From assembly GCA_002707645.1 (NCBI GenBank), contig PANN01000014.1:6120-63113 (forward strand): 56,994 nucleotides of DNA, read 5' to 3'. Each line of letters begins with the position of its first letter. Within the stretch, counting starts at the first letter, position 1. Made by a program: the position numbers and the translations under genes. Below, in pieces: positions 1 through 8,300 of this stretch. The notes below the pieces were generated by a model, which was given only the letters and a program-made list of their open reading frames with translations, made no database searches and was not told the origin of the DNA. The DNA is from Fidelibacterota bacterium. GTDB lineage: Bacteria > Fidelibacterota > Marinisomatia > SCGC-AAA003-L08 > D37C17.

Positions 1-462
1 ATTTTTTTTGTTTAATGTTTCTCCAGAAACCATAGCTAGGGTCCAAAGATTATCACGAGGATATTCAATTAAAACAACCTTTTGAAAAGCTTTTGTATTA
101 TCTTTGGTAAAAGTATTAGTTATCTGTTTGGTAGTTTGGTAAACCTTATTAACAATTGGAATTTTATTAAGAAGCGATTCAAATAATGAATATATTTTTT
201 TTCCAAAAACATTAGATATTACAGCCCCTAGAAAAAATAAAAATAGTATAGTTAGAAGGAATCCTATTAAATACGAAAAGTACATATAAAAGTTATATAT
301 AAATGGAAAATTACTAATAAATGTATAATCGAAAATTATATCAACAATATACTTTCCAGGCTCGGAAAAAAACATAAATAAGTATTTAATTAACCAATAG
401 GTTAAAGCTAGAGGTATAATAGAAACAATACCAGTAATTATATATTTTCTTATGTTATTCAT
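1..462 (-). CDS. DUF502 family membrane protein (3' end cut by window edge)
   Basis: An open minus-strand frame runs from an ATG at 462 to the window edge, giving 154 codons without a stop. Two hydrophobic segments lie at about residues 8-28 and 58-82. They are followed by a soluble part containing IPIVNKVYQTTKQ and then an EYPRDNLWTLAMVSGE stretch, which match the pattern of DUF502 proteins (two membrane helices, then a conserved I-Y...KQ and YPR..W..G motif). The molecular role of DUF502 is not known. It lies 31 bases downstream of the mutL stop and may be in the same transcript. The C-terminus is missing only because the window ends. Confidence 0.75.
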   Translation of the reverse strand, partial: MNNIRKYIITGIVSIIPLALTYWLIKYLFMFFSEPGKYIVDIIFDYTFISNFPFIYNFYMYFSYLIGFLLTILFLFFLGAVISNVFGKKIYSLFESLLNKIPIVNKVYQTTKQITNTFTKDNTKAFQKVVLIEYPRDNLWTLAMVSGETLNKKN

Positions 463-493
463 AAAATTAGAATGATTTAATTTAAACTTTTTA

Positions 494-1630
494 TTAAATC
501 CTTTCAAATCTTTTATCTAAATCATTAATACTAAGATTAATGATTATGGGCCTACCATGAGGACAATAATAAGGATGTTCAGTAGCAAAAAGCTTATCAA
601 TTAAATTTATACACTCAGATTCATCCAGTTTATCTCCAGCTTTTATAGCAGCCTTGCAAGAATAGGTAGCTGCCATATAATCTATAAAAGAAGAATTTAA
701 TTGCTTATGTTCAATATAATTATCAAGAATATCATTTATAACATCTTTTTCTTTTCCATTTGACAATTCAGGTGGGGATCCTTCTATTATAACAGAATTA
801 TTACCAAATTCTCTTATATCAAATCCTATTCTATTTAAATAAGGAAGTATCTCTAGTAAACTATTAAAATCCTCATGACTATAATCTAGAGTTATTGGAA
901 ACATTATTTTCTGAGAATTTAAACCATCACCTTCTAACGATTTCTTGGCCATTTCATATAATATTCTTTCATGAGCAACGTGTTGATCAATTATAACAAG
1001 CCCTGAAGATATTTCAGTAATGAGGTATTTGTTATGTATCTGCCATACTTTAATATCGTTATCTATTTTCAAAGAATTATCAAAAAACATTTTATTAATT
1101 TTTTCATCACTAATATCATTATTAAGATTATTACTTTCATCGAATGGTAAGTTTATTATTTGACTATCAAAATTTTCTTTTGGTGTATACATGCTTGGAA
1201 TTACTTTTAATGTATTTTTTAAAGACTTAGAAACTGATTTTTTTACCAAGTGCTGTATTTGCATTTCATTTTTAAATTTAATTTCTGTTTTCTTAGGATG
1301 GACATTAATATCAATAAGAGAATTTTCAACACTAATATTAATAATAAAAAAAGGAAATTCTCCTCTATTAATAAGTGAATCATAAGAGTTATAGATAGTT
1401 TGATTAATTAATGAATTTATAATGTACCTACCATTAATAAAAGAGTATTGATTTCCTCGTCTTTTTTTTACTAAGGATAAATTACCTATATAACCTGTAA
1501 TTTTGTAGTTATCTTGTGAGTAATCAACTTCGATTAGTGAGTCATTATAATCATATCCAAATATATTTACAATTCGTGATTTTAAATTAGACGATGGTAA
1601 GTTATAAACTTCTTTATTATCATTGAACAA
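494..1630 (-). CDS. mutL: DNA mismatch repair protein MutL, C-terminal fragment (out of frame with the N-terminal part)
   Basis: This frame carries the rest of the MutL N-terminal domain (including FINGRYI at about residue 65 and NVHPKKTEIKF at about 109) and the C-terminal dimerisation/endonuclease domain. The metal-binding endonuclease motif is seen as DQHVAHERILYE at about 215-226 (family DQHA-x2-E-x4-E, here with V for A). The conserved CPHGRP is near the end, so an intact product would probably be a nicking MutL. The annotated TTG at 1630 is not a real start. The frame stays open upstream through KDSNEYQKILVLFKVFSL to about 1705, where it meets the N-terminal fragment at an A8 tract. One base less in that tract fuses both halves into a normal MutL of about 570 residues. 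Confidence 0.85.
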   Translation of the reverse strand: MFNDNKEVYNLPSSNLKSRIVNIFGYDYNDSLIEVDYSQDNYKITGYIGNLSLVKKRRGNQYSFINGRYIINSLINQTIYNSYDSLINRGEFPFFIINISVENSLIDINVHPKKTEIKFKNEMQIQHLVKKSVSKSLKNTLKVIPSMYTPKENFDSQIINLPFDESNNLNNDISDEKINKMFFDNSLKIDNDIKVWQIHNKYLITEISSGLVIIDQHVAHERILYEMAKKSLEGDGLNSQKIMFPITLDYSHEDFNSLLEILPYLNRIGFDIREFGNNSVIIEGSPPELSNGKEKDVINDILDNYIEHKQLNSSFIDYMAATYSCKAAIKAGDKLDESECINLIDKLFATEHPYYCPHGRPIIINLSINDLDKRFERI

Positions 1631-1697
1631 TGTAAAAGCTATTTCAGGATTTGAAAGAGAAAAAACCTTAAATAAAACTAATATTTTTTGATATTCA

Positions 1698-2195
1698 TTA
1701 CTGTCTTTTTTTTAAAAATTTAAGTCTAGCTGGTACATTATAAAATAGGTTTTTAACTAATATTGAAGTTCCTTTATCAATGCTGTCTGGTTTAGAATTT
1801 ACTAGCTTACCACCTTCAATGTTTAACTGATGACCAGTATTGCTTTTATATTTTGATTTTATTAATATTTGAGAAACAGATGCAATACTTGGTAAAGCTT
1901 CACCTCTAAATCCTAGGGTACATATATTTTCTAAATCTTTTTGATTTTCTATTTTACTTGTTGCAAATCTTTCAAATGCATTAACTAAATCCTTTTCATG
2001 CATCCCGTGGCCATCATCATTGATTAGAATACTTTTTTTTCCACCATTTTCAATATATATATCTATTGACTTGCTTTTTGCATCAATGGAATTTTCTATT
2101 AATTCTTTTAAAACAGAGGATGGATTATCAACTACTTCACCAGCAGCAATTTGATTAATCAGATTATCATTAAGCTTTATGACTTTATTTATCAT
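1698..2195 (-). CDS. mutL: DNA mismatch repair protein MutL, N-terminal ATPase fragment (frameshifted)
   Basis: The 165 residues hold the GHKL ATPase motifs of MutL: IAAGEVVDNPSSVLKELIENSIDA (motif I, about 16-39), DDGHGM (about 60), ATSKI (about 78), TLGFRGEALPSIASVS (about 93) and the NVPARLKFLKK motif at the end. The frame then stops at TAA TGA just after eight consecutive A bases (minus strand 1713-1706). Normal MutL would continue here with the sequence found in the next frame. The start overlaps the ftcD stop by 11 bases, so the two are translationally close. The lesion may be a mutation, an assembly error, or a tract rescued by transcriptional slippage; the sequence alone cannot decide. 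Confidence 0.9.
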   Translation of the reverse strand: MINKVIKLNDNLINQIAAGEVVDNPSSVLKELIENSIDAKSKSIDIYIENGGKKSILINDDGHGMHEKDLVNAFERFATSKIENQKDLENICTLGFRGEALPSIASVSQILIKSKYKSNTGHQLNIEGGKLVNSKPDSIDKGTSILVKNLFYNVPARLKFLKKRQ

Positions 2196-3867
2196 TATTT
2201 ATACCTAGTTCATTTTCAACGAAACTATTGATTTGCAAATAATAATTATTTATTTGTTTAATATAGTAATTAGCATTTTCTTTATATTTTTTTGTTTTAT
2301 TGGGATTAATGTCTTTAAGATTGATGATTACATTAAATAAAGCGCTATTTGCACCAGCTAATATAGAATAATTAGCTACACCAATATCTGAAATACAATT
2401 CAAGTTTGAATGTTTAAGAATTTCAAAAATTGTTTTATGTACTTCTAAGCATAGTTCCAAAACTTTAAGTGGAGTTTCTATGGCAAAGAGGGTTGAGTTA
2501 TATATTTCTTTATTTCTTATTAAAATTTGCTCATTTGTTTTTTTAGGTAATCTTATTGAATCAATTATTTTATTGTAGGCATTAGTATCTTCATTTATTA
2601 ATAATAATAATTCACTTGATAGAGATTGTAATTTTTTAGAACTTTTAAAATGTATATCTTTTTTATCGTTATATTTTTTATTATCATAAGTTAAATTGCT
2701 GACCATACATGTTAATGAAGATCCTAAAAGACCTAGCAATGCTGATACACTTCCTCCACCAGGAGCAAATGAATTCCTAGATAATTCATCGGAAAAATCT
2801 TTAATTGTAAAATTTGATAAATCTTTACTGTAATCAATAAGTGAATTTTCTATGATTTTCTTTTTTGGATTAAAATCAACTATATCTGATAATCCCAATG
2901 ATTTAATAGCAAGGTTTATTATATCTGTTTCTGGAATTCCAACAGACTTGCCTTGCTTATTTAAATAATAGCATCCTGCATCAATAAGTGCTTTTTTAGG
3001 TACTAATCCAACAATTTCACTACCTGTTACTCTGAAGCCTCTTTTTCTAGCTTGAATTCTAACCTCATCAAATACTTTATGAATTGATGTTTTGTTATAG
3101 TTTGTAAGATTAATAGATACCTGAGCTTGATTATACTCATCAATAAACCACCCTACGGCTTTACAAAACTTAAATTTACCGGGCTTTTTAAGGCCTTTAC
3201 CGTTACTATCTCTTAGAATTGTACCTTTTATATCTCTTTTTAATCTCCCTGCCTCTCTTATGTCTAGTGCAATATCCGTTGCAATTTTTTTATCTGTAGT
3301 GTTAAGGTTTATATTATAGGCTACTAAAAACTCTCTTGCTCCAATAGCAGTTACTCCAGATTTTACATTAAAGGAATTTGTAGGGAAATCAGGTATCCAT
3401 TTTTCTTTTAAAATTTTTTCATTCATTTCTTCATACTCACCACTACGTAAATTTGATAAATTACTTCTTTCTTTAGATTTAGCAGAGTTTTCATATAAGT
3501 ATATAGGAATATTTAAATTATTAGAAACTTTTTTTGATAAGATTTTTGAAAATTTGACACACTCTTTCATCGATACATTTTGCAATGGAATTAAAGGACA
3601 AACATCGGTTGCTCCCATTCTTGGATGAGCACCTTTATGATTCCGCATATCAATGAATTCAGAAGCATATTTAATTAATTGATAAGCAGTATCTATTACA
3701 GATTCAGGTTCACCTATAAAAGTTAAAACGGTTCTGTTTGTATCATAACCTGGATCAATATCTAGAAAATGAACATTTTCTGAATTGATGACAATAGTTT
3801 TTAACTCATTGATAAAAACTTTATTTCTTCCCTCACTAAAATTTGGCACACATTCTATAATTTTCAT
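2185..3867 (-). CDS. ftcD: Bifunctional glutamate formimidoyltransferase / formimidoyl-THF cyclodeaminase
   Basis: The protein transfers the formimino group from formiminoglutamate (histidine breakdown) to tetrahydrofolate and then deaminates it to methenyl-THF. Residues 1-180 are the N-terminal transferase subdomain with the catalytic-type His81 in KGAHPRMGATDVCP. Residues about 181-325 are the second subdomain (IGAREFLVAYNINL). From about 345 a cyclodeaminase domain follows, with APGGGSVSAL at about 365. The length of 560 residues fits the fused animal-type FTCD. No hut genes are nearby. A 38-codon ORF ends inside the start codon (ATGA overlap), and mutL begins before the stop, so this looks like one operon. 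Confidence 0.92.
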   Translation of the reverse strand: MKIIECVPNFSEGRNKVFINELKTIVINSENVHFLDIDPGYDTNRTVLTFIGEPESVIDTAYQLIKYASEFIDMRNHKGAHPRMGATDVCPLIPLQNVSMKECVKFSKILSKKVSNNLNIPIYLYENSAKSKERSNLSNLRSGEYEEMNEKILKEKWIPDFPTNSFNVKSGVTAIGAREFLVAYNINLNTTDKKIATDIALDIREAGRLKRDIKGTILRDSNGKGLKKPGKFKFCKAVGWFIDEYNQAQVSINLTNYNKTSIHKVFDEVRIQARKRGFRVTGSEIVGLVPKKALIDAGCYYLNKQGKSVGIPETDIINLAIKSLGLSDIVDFNPKKKIIENSLIDYSKDLSNFTIKDFSDELSRNSFAPGGGSVSALLGLLGSSLTCMVSNLTYDNKKYNDKKDIHFKSSKKLQSLSSELLLLINEDTNAYNKIIDSIRLPKKTNEQILIRNKEIYNSTLFAIETPLKVLELCLEVHKTIFEILKHSNLNCISDIGVANYSILAGANSALFNVIINLKDINPNKTKKYKENANYYIKQINNYYLQINSFVENELGINNDK

Positions 3868-3980
3868 ATAAACCTTATATAATTAATAATATATACTATT
3901 ACAAATAGTATAAATAAATTTTTTAAAATATTTTTTTTTAAAGCTCTATTTTTCCAATTGGTATTTCTTAATTTTTTCAT
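3864..3980 (-). CDS. Possible 38-residue membrane protein coupled to ftcD
   Basis: This short ORF starts 2 bases after the stop of the M50 protease gene and ends in a TGA that overlaps the ftcD ATG (ATGA). The peptide has a basic N-terminus (MKKLRNTNWKNRALKKN) and one hydrophobic helix (NLFILFVIVYIINYI). The layout resembles the start of small divisome proteins such as FtsL or DivIC, but it is far too short for them and has no coiled coil. The tight fit between two genes and the overlap are the only support; it could equally be a leader that couples ftcD translation. Function is unknown. Confidence 0.4.
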   Translation of the reverse strand: MKKLRNTNWKNRALKKNILKNLFILFVIVYIINYIRFI

Positions 3981-3982
3981 CT

Positions 3983-4642
3983 TTAAAACAAGTTAAAGAA
4001 AAAAGAAATAATAAGTCTAAAAAAACCATCTATTAGGTAATAAAAAGGCTGTAATATAAAACTTATTATAGAAACACCACTTAGAATACCAATTAGTATC
4101 ATAGCAAGTAAAATCTTTGGGCCATAGATGAATAATTGTTGGTTAAAATTAGGATAATACTTTGAAATAATATTTCCAAAAATTTGCCCCCCATCTAATG
4201 GATATATTGGTATTAAATTAAAAATAGCTAAATAAATATTTATTTGGATAAAAATTCTAAAAAAAAAGTGTAATGAATTATTAAATAATGGTTGAATAAA
4301 AGTATAAATAAAATACATAATAAAGTAGGCTAAAAATGCTAAAATTAAATTGGAAATTGGTCCAGCAGCAGCTACTTTTACGATATCTTTTTTAGGATTG
4401 TTTAAATTGAATGTATTTACAGGGACAGGTTTTGCATAACCAAAACCGATAAATAACAGCATCATAGAGCCCATAGGATCTAAGTGTTTAATTGGATTTA
4501 ATGTCAATCTTCCATACTTATATGCAGTATCGTCTCCATAGTAATATGCTGTAATGCCATGAGAAAATTCATGAACACACAAAGAGAAAATTAAAGCAGG
4601 AATTAATAAAATTAATATTTCAAAATCTAATCGTAATAACAA
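3983..4642 (-). CDS. Site-2 protease family (M50) membrane metalloprotease
   Basis: This is a 219-residue multi-pass membrane protein. The zinc-binding HEFSH (HExxH) motif lies in the first helices at about residue 24, and the second metal motif NLIPIYPLDGGQI is at about 142-154. GHDP-type residues are seen as LNPIKHLDPMG. The family cleaves substrates inside membranes. The short form without a PDZ domain corresponds to the simple YwhC-like class, so this is not RseP itself. It lies between xerD (2 bases away) and the small ORF upstream of ftcD in an apparent operon. The substrate is unknown. Confidence 0.88.
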   Translation of the reverse strand: MLLRLDFEILILLIPALIFSLCVHEFSHGITAYYYGDDTAYKYGRLTLNPIKHLDPMGSMMLLFIGFGYAKPVPVNTFNLNNPKKDIVKVAAAGPISNLILAFLAYFIMYFIYTFIQPLFNNSLHFFFRIFIQINIYLAIFNLIPIYPLDGGQIFGNIISKYYPNFNQQLFIYGPKILLAMILIGILSGVSIISFILQPFYYLIDGFFRLIISFFFNLF

Positions 4643-4644
4643 AT

Positions 4645-5580
4645 CTATCCTCTTGGGTGAAATTGTTTATGAATTTCTTTTAAGTATGTTTTATCTAAAT
4701 GCGTATATATTTGAGTTGTAGATATACTTGAATGACCTAATAATTCTTGTACTATTCTCAAATCTGCTCCACCCTCAAGAAGGTGTGAAGCAAAACTATG
4801 TCTAAACGTGTGAGGTGAAATATTTTTATTTGGATAACATTTTTTTGAATGATTGCTTACAATATTCCATGTCGTTTTTCTTGACAATGCATTACCTCTA
4901 TTGCTTAAAAATAAATATCCTTTAGAATCTTTTTTTCTAGCTAATTTAGGTCTTTCTTGTTCGAGGTATTTTAATAAATCATCTTTTGCTTTAGATCCTA
5001 TTGGAACTATACGTTCTTTTTTTCCTTTGCCTAACACTCTTATTACATCCTCATCTAGATTTATATTTGTTAGATTCAAACCTAATAGTTCACTAACTCT
5101 TAAACCACATGAGTAAAGCATAGAAATAATACTTTTATCTCTTAGTGAATTAGCTTTATTGATATTAATACTTGATAAAATATTAATAATTTCCTCATGA
5201 TTCAATGTCATAGGAATTTTTCGTGATTGTTTTACAGATTGAAATAGATTTGTAGTATTTAATTTAGATTTATTGTTTATAAATAAATATTTATGAAAAC
5301 CTTTTAAGCTTGAAATTTTTCTATTTATACTTGAATGTGAATAATTTGATGCGTAGGAATATTTACATAGATGATTAATGTAAGATTTTATAATAATGGA
5401 TTTAGCTTTGCTTAAGCACGAGATTTCTTTATCGTAATAAAGATATTCAATATAATATTTTAGATCGTGATAATATGATTCTGTTGTATTAACAGACATA
5501 TTCCTTTCAAATTGTAAGTAAGCTAGATATTTTTTAACCTCATTTAATAAGTTATTAAATTTTTTATCACCATTAATCAT
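4645..5580 (-). CDS. xerD: Site-specific tyrosine recombinase XerD/XerC
   Basis: At 311 residues this is a full-length Xer recombinase, which resolves chromosome dimers at dif with FtsK. The N-terminal SAM-like core-binding domain covers about 10-105. The catalytic residues are all present: Arg161 (CGLRVSELLGL), Lys185 (LGKGKKERIVP), His257 and Arg260 (PHTFRHSFASHLLEGG), His283 (LLGHSSIST) and the nucleophile Tyr292 (TQIYTHL). No mobile element or att-like repeat lies next to it, so a housekeeping role is more likely than an integrase. XerD and XerC are hard to separate without comparison; the HTFRHSFASHLLEGGADLR form favours XerD. It overlaps the upstream lipoprotein gene by 8 bases. Confidence 0.9.
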   Translation of the reverse strand: MINGDKKFNNLLNEVKKYLAYLQFERNMSVNTTESYYHDLKYYIEYLYYDKEISCLSKAKSIIIKSYINHLCKYSYASNYSHSSINRKISSLKGFHKYLFINNKSKLNTTNLFQSVKQSRKIPMTLNHEEIINILSSININKANSLRDKSIISMLYSCGLRVSELLGLNLTNINLDEDVIRVLGKGKKERIVPIGSKAKDDLLKYLEQERPKLARKKDSKGYLFLSNRGNALSRKTTWNIVSNHSKKCYPNKNISPHTFRHSFASHLLEGGADLRIVQELLGHSSISTTQIYTHLDKTYLKEIHKQFHPRG

Positions 5581-6259
5581 TGGTTAAATCAATGAGCTTA
5601 TCAAAAGCTACATTTAATCCTCTGTTAGTGTAAGATATAAACTTCATATTAGAATCTAATAGCGATATCGCTGGTATACCAGTGGGTTTAAACAATTTGT
5701 GTAATTCTTTATTATTATCAGAAAGAACTATTGTGTGTTTATCTGGATAATTATCATACCATTCATATACAGTATCATAAGTAGCATTATTTCTGTTTTC
5801 ATCCTCATATAGAATAGTAATAAAGATAACTTCGTTATTATTAATTAACTCTTTTATCTGTTTATATTCTGGTTTCCACCATCTTTTGTTTTGAATTTCA
5901 TTATCATCCCAGGTCAACCAGCTTGCTAGAACATTGCATGGAGCACACCACGTAGTTCCCATTTCTAATAAAACATACTTTCCTTTGGTTTTAATATTAT
6001 TGATACTAATAAGCTCTTCAAATTGATTTAGTGAAAAAAAATCAGGAAAATAATCACCTTCAGATGGCATACAAAAACCTCCTTTAGGAATTTTAAAGCA
6101 ATTACCATTGAAACAGTCATTTTGTTTTTCACAATCACACCCTATATTTCCTGGACAAGTAAAATCTATTTTATGATTTAATAAGTCCATATTTTTAGAT
6201 TCTGGTAGCGAGCATGAAAGAAGAATAATTATTAAAATATATAACATATTAGAAATCAA
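5573..6259 (-). CDS. Thioredoxin-fold lipoprotein with Cys-rich N-terminal module
   Basis: The start has a hydrophobic signal ending in a lipobox (ILLSCS, Cys16), so the mature protein is probably anchored to a membrane outside the cytoplasm. Residues about 35-63 contain six cysteines in a small knot-like module (CDCEKQNDCFNGNC). A thioredoxin domain follows with the redox site WCAPC at 104-108 and a cis-Pro region TGIPAISLLD near 200. The CAPC pair suggests disulfide exchange in the periplasm. It may supply reducing power to the MsrB lipoprotein encoded three genes upstream in the same cluster; that link is inference. The start overlaps gpmA by 11 bases. Confidence 0.82.
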   Translation of the reverse strand: MISNMLYILIIILLSCSLPESKNMDLLNHKIDFTCPGNIGCDCEKQNDCFNGNCFKIPKGGFCMPSEGDYFPDFFSLNQFEELISINNIKTKGKYVLLEMGTTWCAPCNVLASWLTWDDNEIQNKRWWKPEYKQIKELINNNEVIFITILYEDENRNNATYDTVYEWYDNYPDKHTIVLSDNNKELHKLFKPTGIPAISLLDSNMKFISYTNRGLNVAFDKLIDLTND

Positions 6260-6884
6260 ATTTTATTGGCAAGTTGCTGTTACTTTCTTCATCAGAATGT
6301 AGAATCTTAAAATTTATAATTTTATCGTCATCAAAAGTAAATATCCAAGGTTCGCACCAACCAATTTCGGTTTTTAATATATCCTCTTCTGATATATTAA
6401 ATAGATATTTTACTATTGCTCTTATACTATTTCCGTGTGCAGAAATTAGAATATTTTCATCGAGATTGAAAATTTCTTTAAAATAAGGAATACAGCGATT
6501 ATATGTATCTTTTAAAGATTCACCATCAGGTGGTGGAATATCATAGCTTCGTCTCCATATTTGTACTTGATTTGCACCATATTTAGCAGCTGCTTCTTCT
6601 TTATTTTGATCTACGAGACTTCCATAATCACGTTCATTTAATCGTTCATCTTTGATTATAGGAATATCTAATTTTAAATCTTTTAATATTATTGAAAGGG
6701 TTTTTTGTGCTCTTTTTAGATTTGATGTGTATGAATTATCTATTTTATAATCTTTTAATAATATTGCGGCATTATGGGCTTCCTGAATTCCTTTATCAGT
6801 CAAATCGACATCTTTCCAACCAGTAAATCTGTTTTGAAGATTGTAAATAGATTGACCGTGACGTACTAAAATTAATTTCTTCAT
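6249..6884 (-). CDS. gpmA: 2,3-bisphosphoglycerate-dependent phosphoglycerate mutase
   Basis: This 211-residue enzyme interconverts 3- and 2-phosphoglycerate in glycolysis and gluconeogenesis. The phospho-acceptor His9 lies in LVRHGQSIYNLQNRFTGWKDVDLT, the standard dPGM opening. The conserved LNERDYG (catalytic Glu at about 86), the WRRSYDIPPPDGESL loop and ISAHGNSIRA (second His, about 150) are all present. It is slightly shorter than the E. coli enzyme (250), as in many bacteria. It sits between the HIT gene (4 bases upstream) and the thioredoxin lipoprotein. Confidence 0.92.
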   Translation of the reverse strand: MKKLILVRHGQSIYNLQNRFTGWKDVDLTDKGIQEAHNAAILLKDYKIDNSYTSNLKRAQKTLSIILKDLKLDIPIIKDERLNERDYGSLVDQNKEEAAAKYGANQVQIWRRSYDIPPPDGESLKDTYNRCIPYFKEIFNLDENILISAHGNSIRAIVKYLFNISEEDILKTEIGWCEPWIFTFDDDKIINFKILHSDEESNSNLPIKFDF

Positions 6885-6888
6885 ATTG

Positions 6889-7230
6889 CTATCCTATCGC
6901 TCTGTTTAGTTTTTTTCCACCTAATAAGTGTAAATGTAAGTGATATACTGTTTGTCCACCATCGTCATTGCAGTTAAACACTAATCTAAAGCCGTTACTA
7001 TCAATCTTATTTTTTTTGGCAATTTTTTTTGCTACATACACCAAATGACCAACTATATTTATATCATCTTCATTTAAATCATTGATTGTAGGTATTTCTT
7101 TTTTAGGAATAATAAGGATGTGTACAGGAGCAACAGGTTTTATATCATTTATTGCAATACACAAATCATCTTCATATAAAAAAGCAGTTGGTATTTCTCT
7201 ATTAATTATTTTTTTGAAAATATTACTCAT
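6889..7230 (-). CDS. HIT family (histidine triad) nucleotide-binding hydrolase
   Basis: The 113-residue protein shows the full HINT/HIT pattern: [18 protein letters not shown] at the start, [14 protein letters not shown] in the middle, and the histidine triad HLHLHLLGG with His97, His99 and His101. Members hydrolyse adenosine 5'-phosphoramidate or aminoacyl-AMP; the cellular role in bacteria is poorly defined. Its length equals that of typical bacterial HinT. It overlaps the msrB stop by 4 bases and precedes gpmA in the same direction. Confidence 0.9.
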   Translation of the reverse strand: MSNIFKKIINREIPTAFLYEDDLCIAINDIKPVAPVHILIIPKKEIPTINDLNEDDINIVGHLVYVAKKIAKKNKIDSNGFRLVFNCNDDGGQTVYHLHLHLLGGKKLNRAIG

Positions 7231-7718
7231 TTAAACAATTTAAGATATTTCTTATATCCTTCCTGTTCAAGCTCGCTTAATGGAATAAATTTCAATGAAG
7301 CAGAATTTATACAATACCTCAAACCAGTTTTATCCTTTGGACCATCATTAAAAACATGACCTAGGTGTGATTTTGACTTTGATGACTTTATTTCATTTCT
7401 TTCATAGCCTAGTTTATTATCTTTATGCATCTCAAATGATTCGTTATTTATAACTTCATAGAAAGATGGCCAACCTGTACCAGAATCATATTTATGTTTT
7501 GAACAGAACAATGGTGTTCCATCTGTTATGTCAACATAAAGTCCTTCCTCTTTATTATCCCAGTACTCATTATTGAATGGAGGTTCAGTACCACAGTTTT
7601 GAGTAACTTCATGCTGAAGTTTAGTTAGTTTTTTACCCATATAATCCTTTTTAATTGTTGATGAACAAGAAATAAAAAAAAGTAATCCTAATAGAAAAAT
7701 TTTAAATAAATAAAACAT
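7227..7718 (-). CDS. msrB: Peptide-methionine (R)-S-oxide reductase, lipoprotein form
   Basis: MsrB reduces the R form of oxidised methionine in proteins. The catalytic Cys136 is in [13 protein letters not shown], and the substrate motifs [10 protein letters not shown] (about 77-86) and [10 protein letters not shown] (about 118-126) are intact. Both zinc-binding CxxC pairs of the E. coli type are absent. Cys72 (PLFCS) is a candidate resolving residue. The N-terminus is a lipoprotein signal (LLFFISCSS, Cys18), so the enzyme should work in the cell envelope, not the cytoplasm. Its stop overlaps the HIT gene start. Confidence 0.9.
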   Translation of the reverse strand: MFYLFKIFLLGLLFFISCSSTIKKDYMGKKLTKLQHEVTQNCGTEPPFNNEYWDNKEEGLYVDITDGTPLFCSKHKYDSGTGWPSFYEVINNESFEMHKDNKLGYERNEIKSSKSKSHLGHVFNDGPKDKTGLRYCINSASLKFIPLSELEQEGYKKYLKLFK

Positions 7719-8191
7719 TATAATTTAATAGAAAAATATGAAATTGATGTTACAATAAATGAGCTAATTAACAATCCGACGCATATAGCTAATACTGATT
7801 TTTTTTTACTCAAGCCAAACAAGTATGCAGCAAGAGATCCTGTCCATACACCAGTTAACGGAAGCGGAATTCCCACGAAAAGTATTAAGCCATAGAATTT
7901 TAATAAATAAATCATTCTACCTTTTTTTTTAGTTCTGTTAAAAATAAACCTTAAAATATTCTTAAAAAAATAATTTTTAGATAGTAACTTCATAAAGGGG
8001 CCCAAAGCATATAAAACTATAACACCTATAAATGCATTACCTAATAATGATAATATTACTATTTCAAGCAGAGAAAGTGAGTAATATTTAAATGCCCAGG
8101 GAATTGAAGCCCTAAGTTCTGTTATTGGTAACATAGACATTATTATTACTTTTAAATATTCATTATTTAATAATATATCTAAATAATTCAT
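7718..8191 (-). CDS. Small multidrug export family (Sm_multidrug_ex) membrane protein
   Basis: The 157-residue protein has about four hydrophobic segments. It carries two signatures of the COG2426 family: [13 protein letters not shown] near residue 21-33, and [21 protein letters not shown] near 108-128. The family name refers to proposed drug export, but experimental support is thin and no substrate should be assumed. It shares one base with msrB (ends at 7718) and heads that operon; upstream is an A+T-rich gap of 109 bases that may contain the promoter. Confidence 0.82.
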   Translation of the reverse strand: MNYLDILLNNEYLKVIIMSMLPITELRASIPWAFKYYSLSLLEIVILSLLGNAFIGVIVLYALGPFMKLLSKNYFFKNILRFIFNRTKKKGRMIYLLKFYGLILFVGIPLPLTGVWTGSLAAYLFGLSKKKSVLAICVGLLISSFIVTSISYFSIKL

Positions 8192-8300
8192 ACTTTAATA
8201 TAATATTTCTGTTAATATAATTTATTTAAAAGTATAATAAATATAATTGATAATTTTTATGTTATAATAATATTAAAAAAATGAAAGAAAGTAAATTTTA

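Noticed and set aside
4645-5580. XerD-like gene as an integrase of a mobile element
   Set aside because: It is embedded in a housekeeping operon with an 8-base overlap, has normal composition, and no att-like repeats, cargo or phage genes are near.
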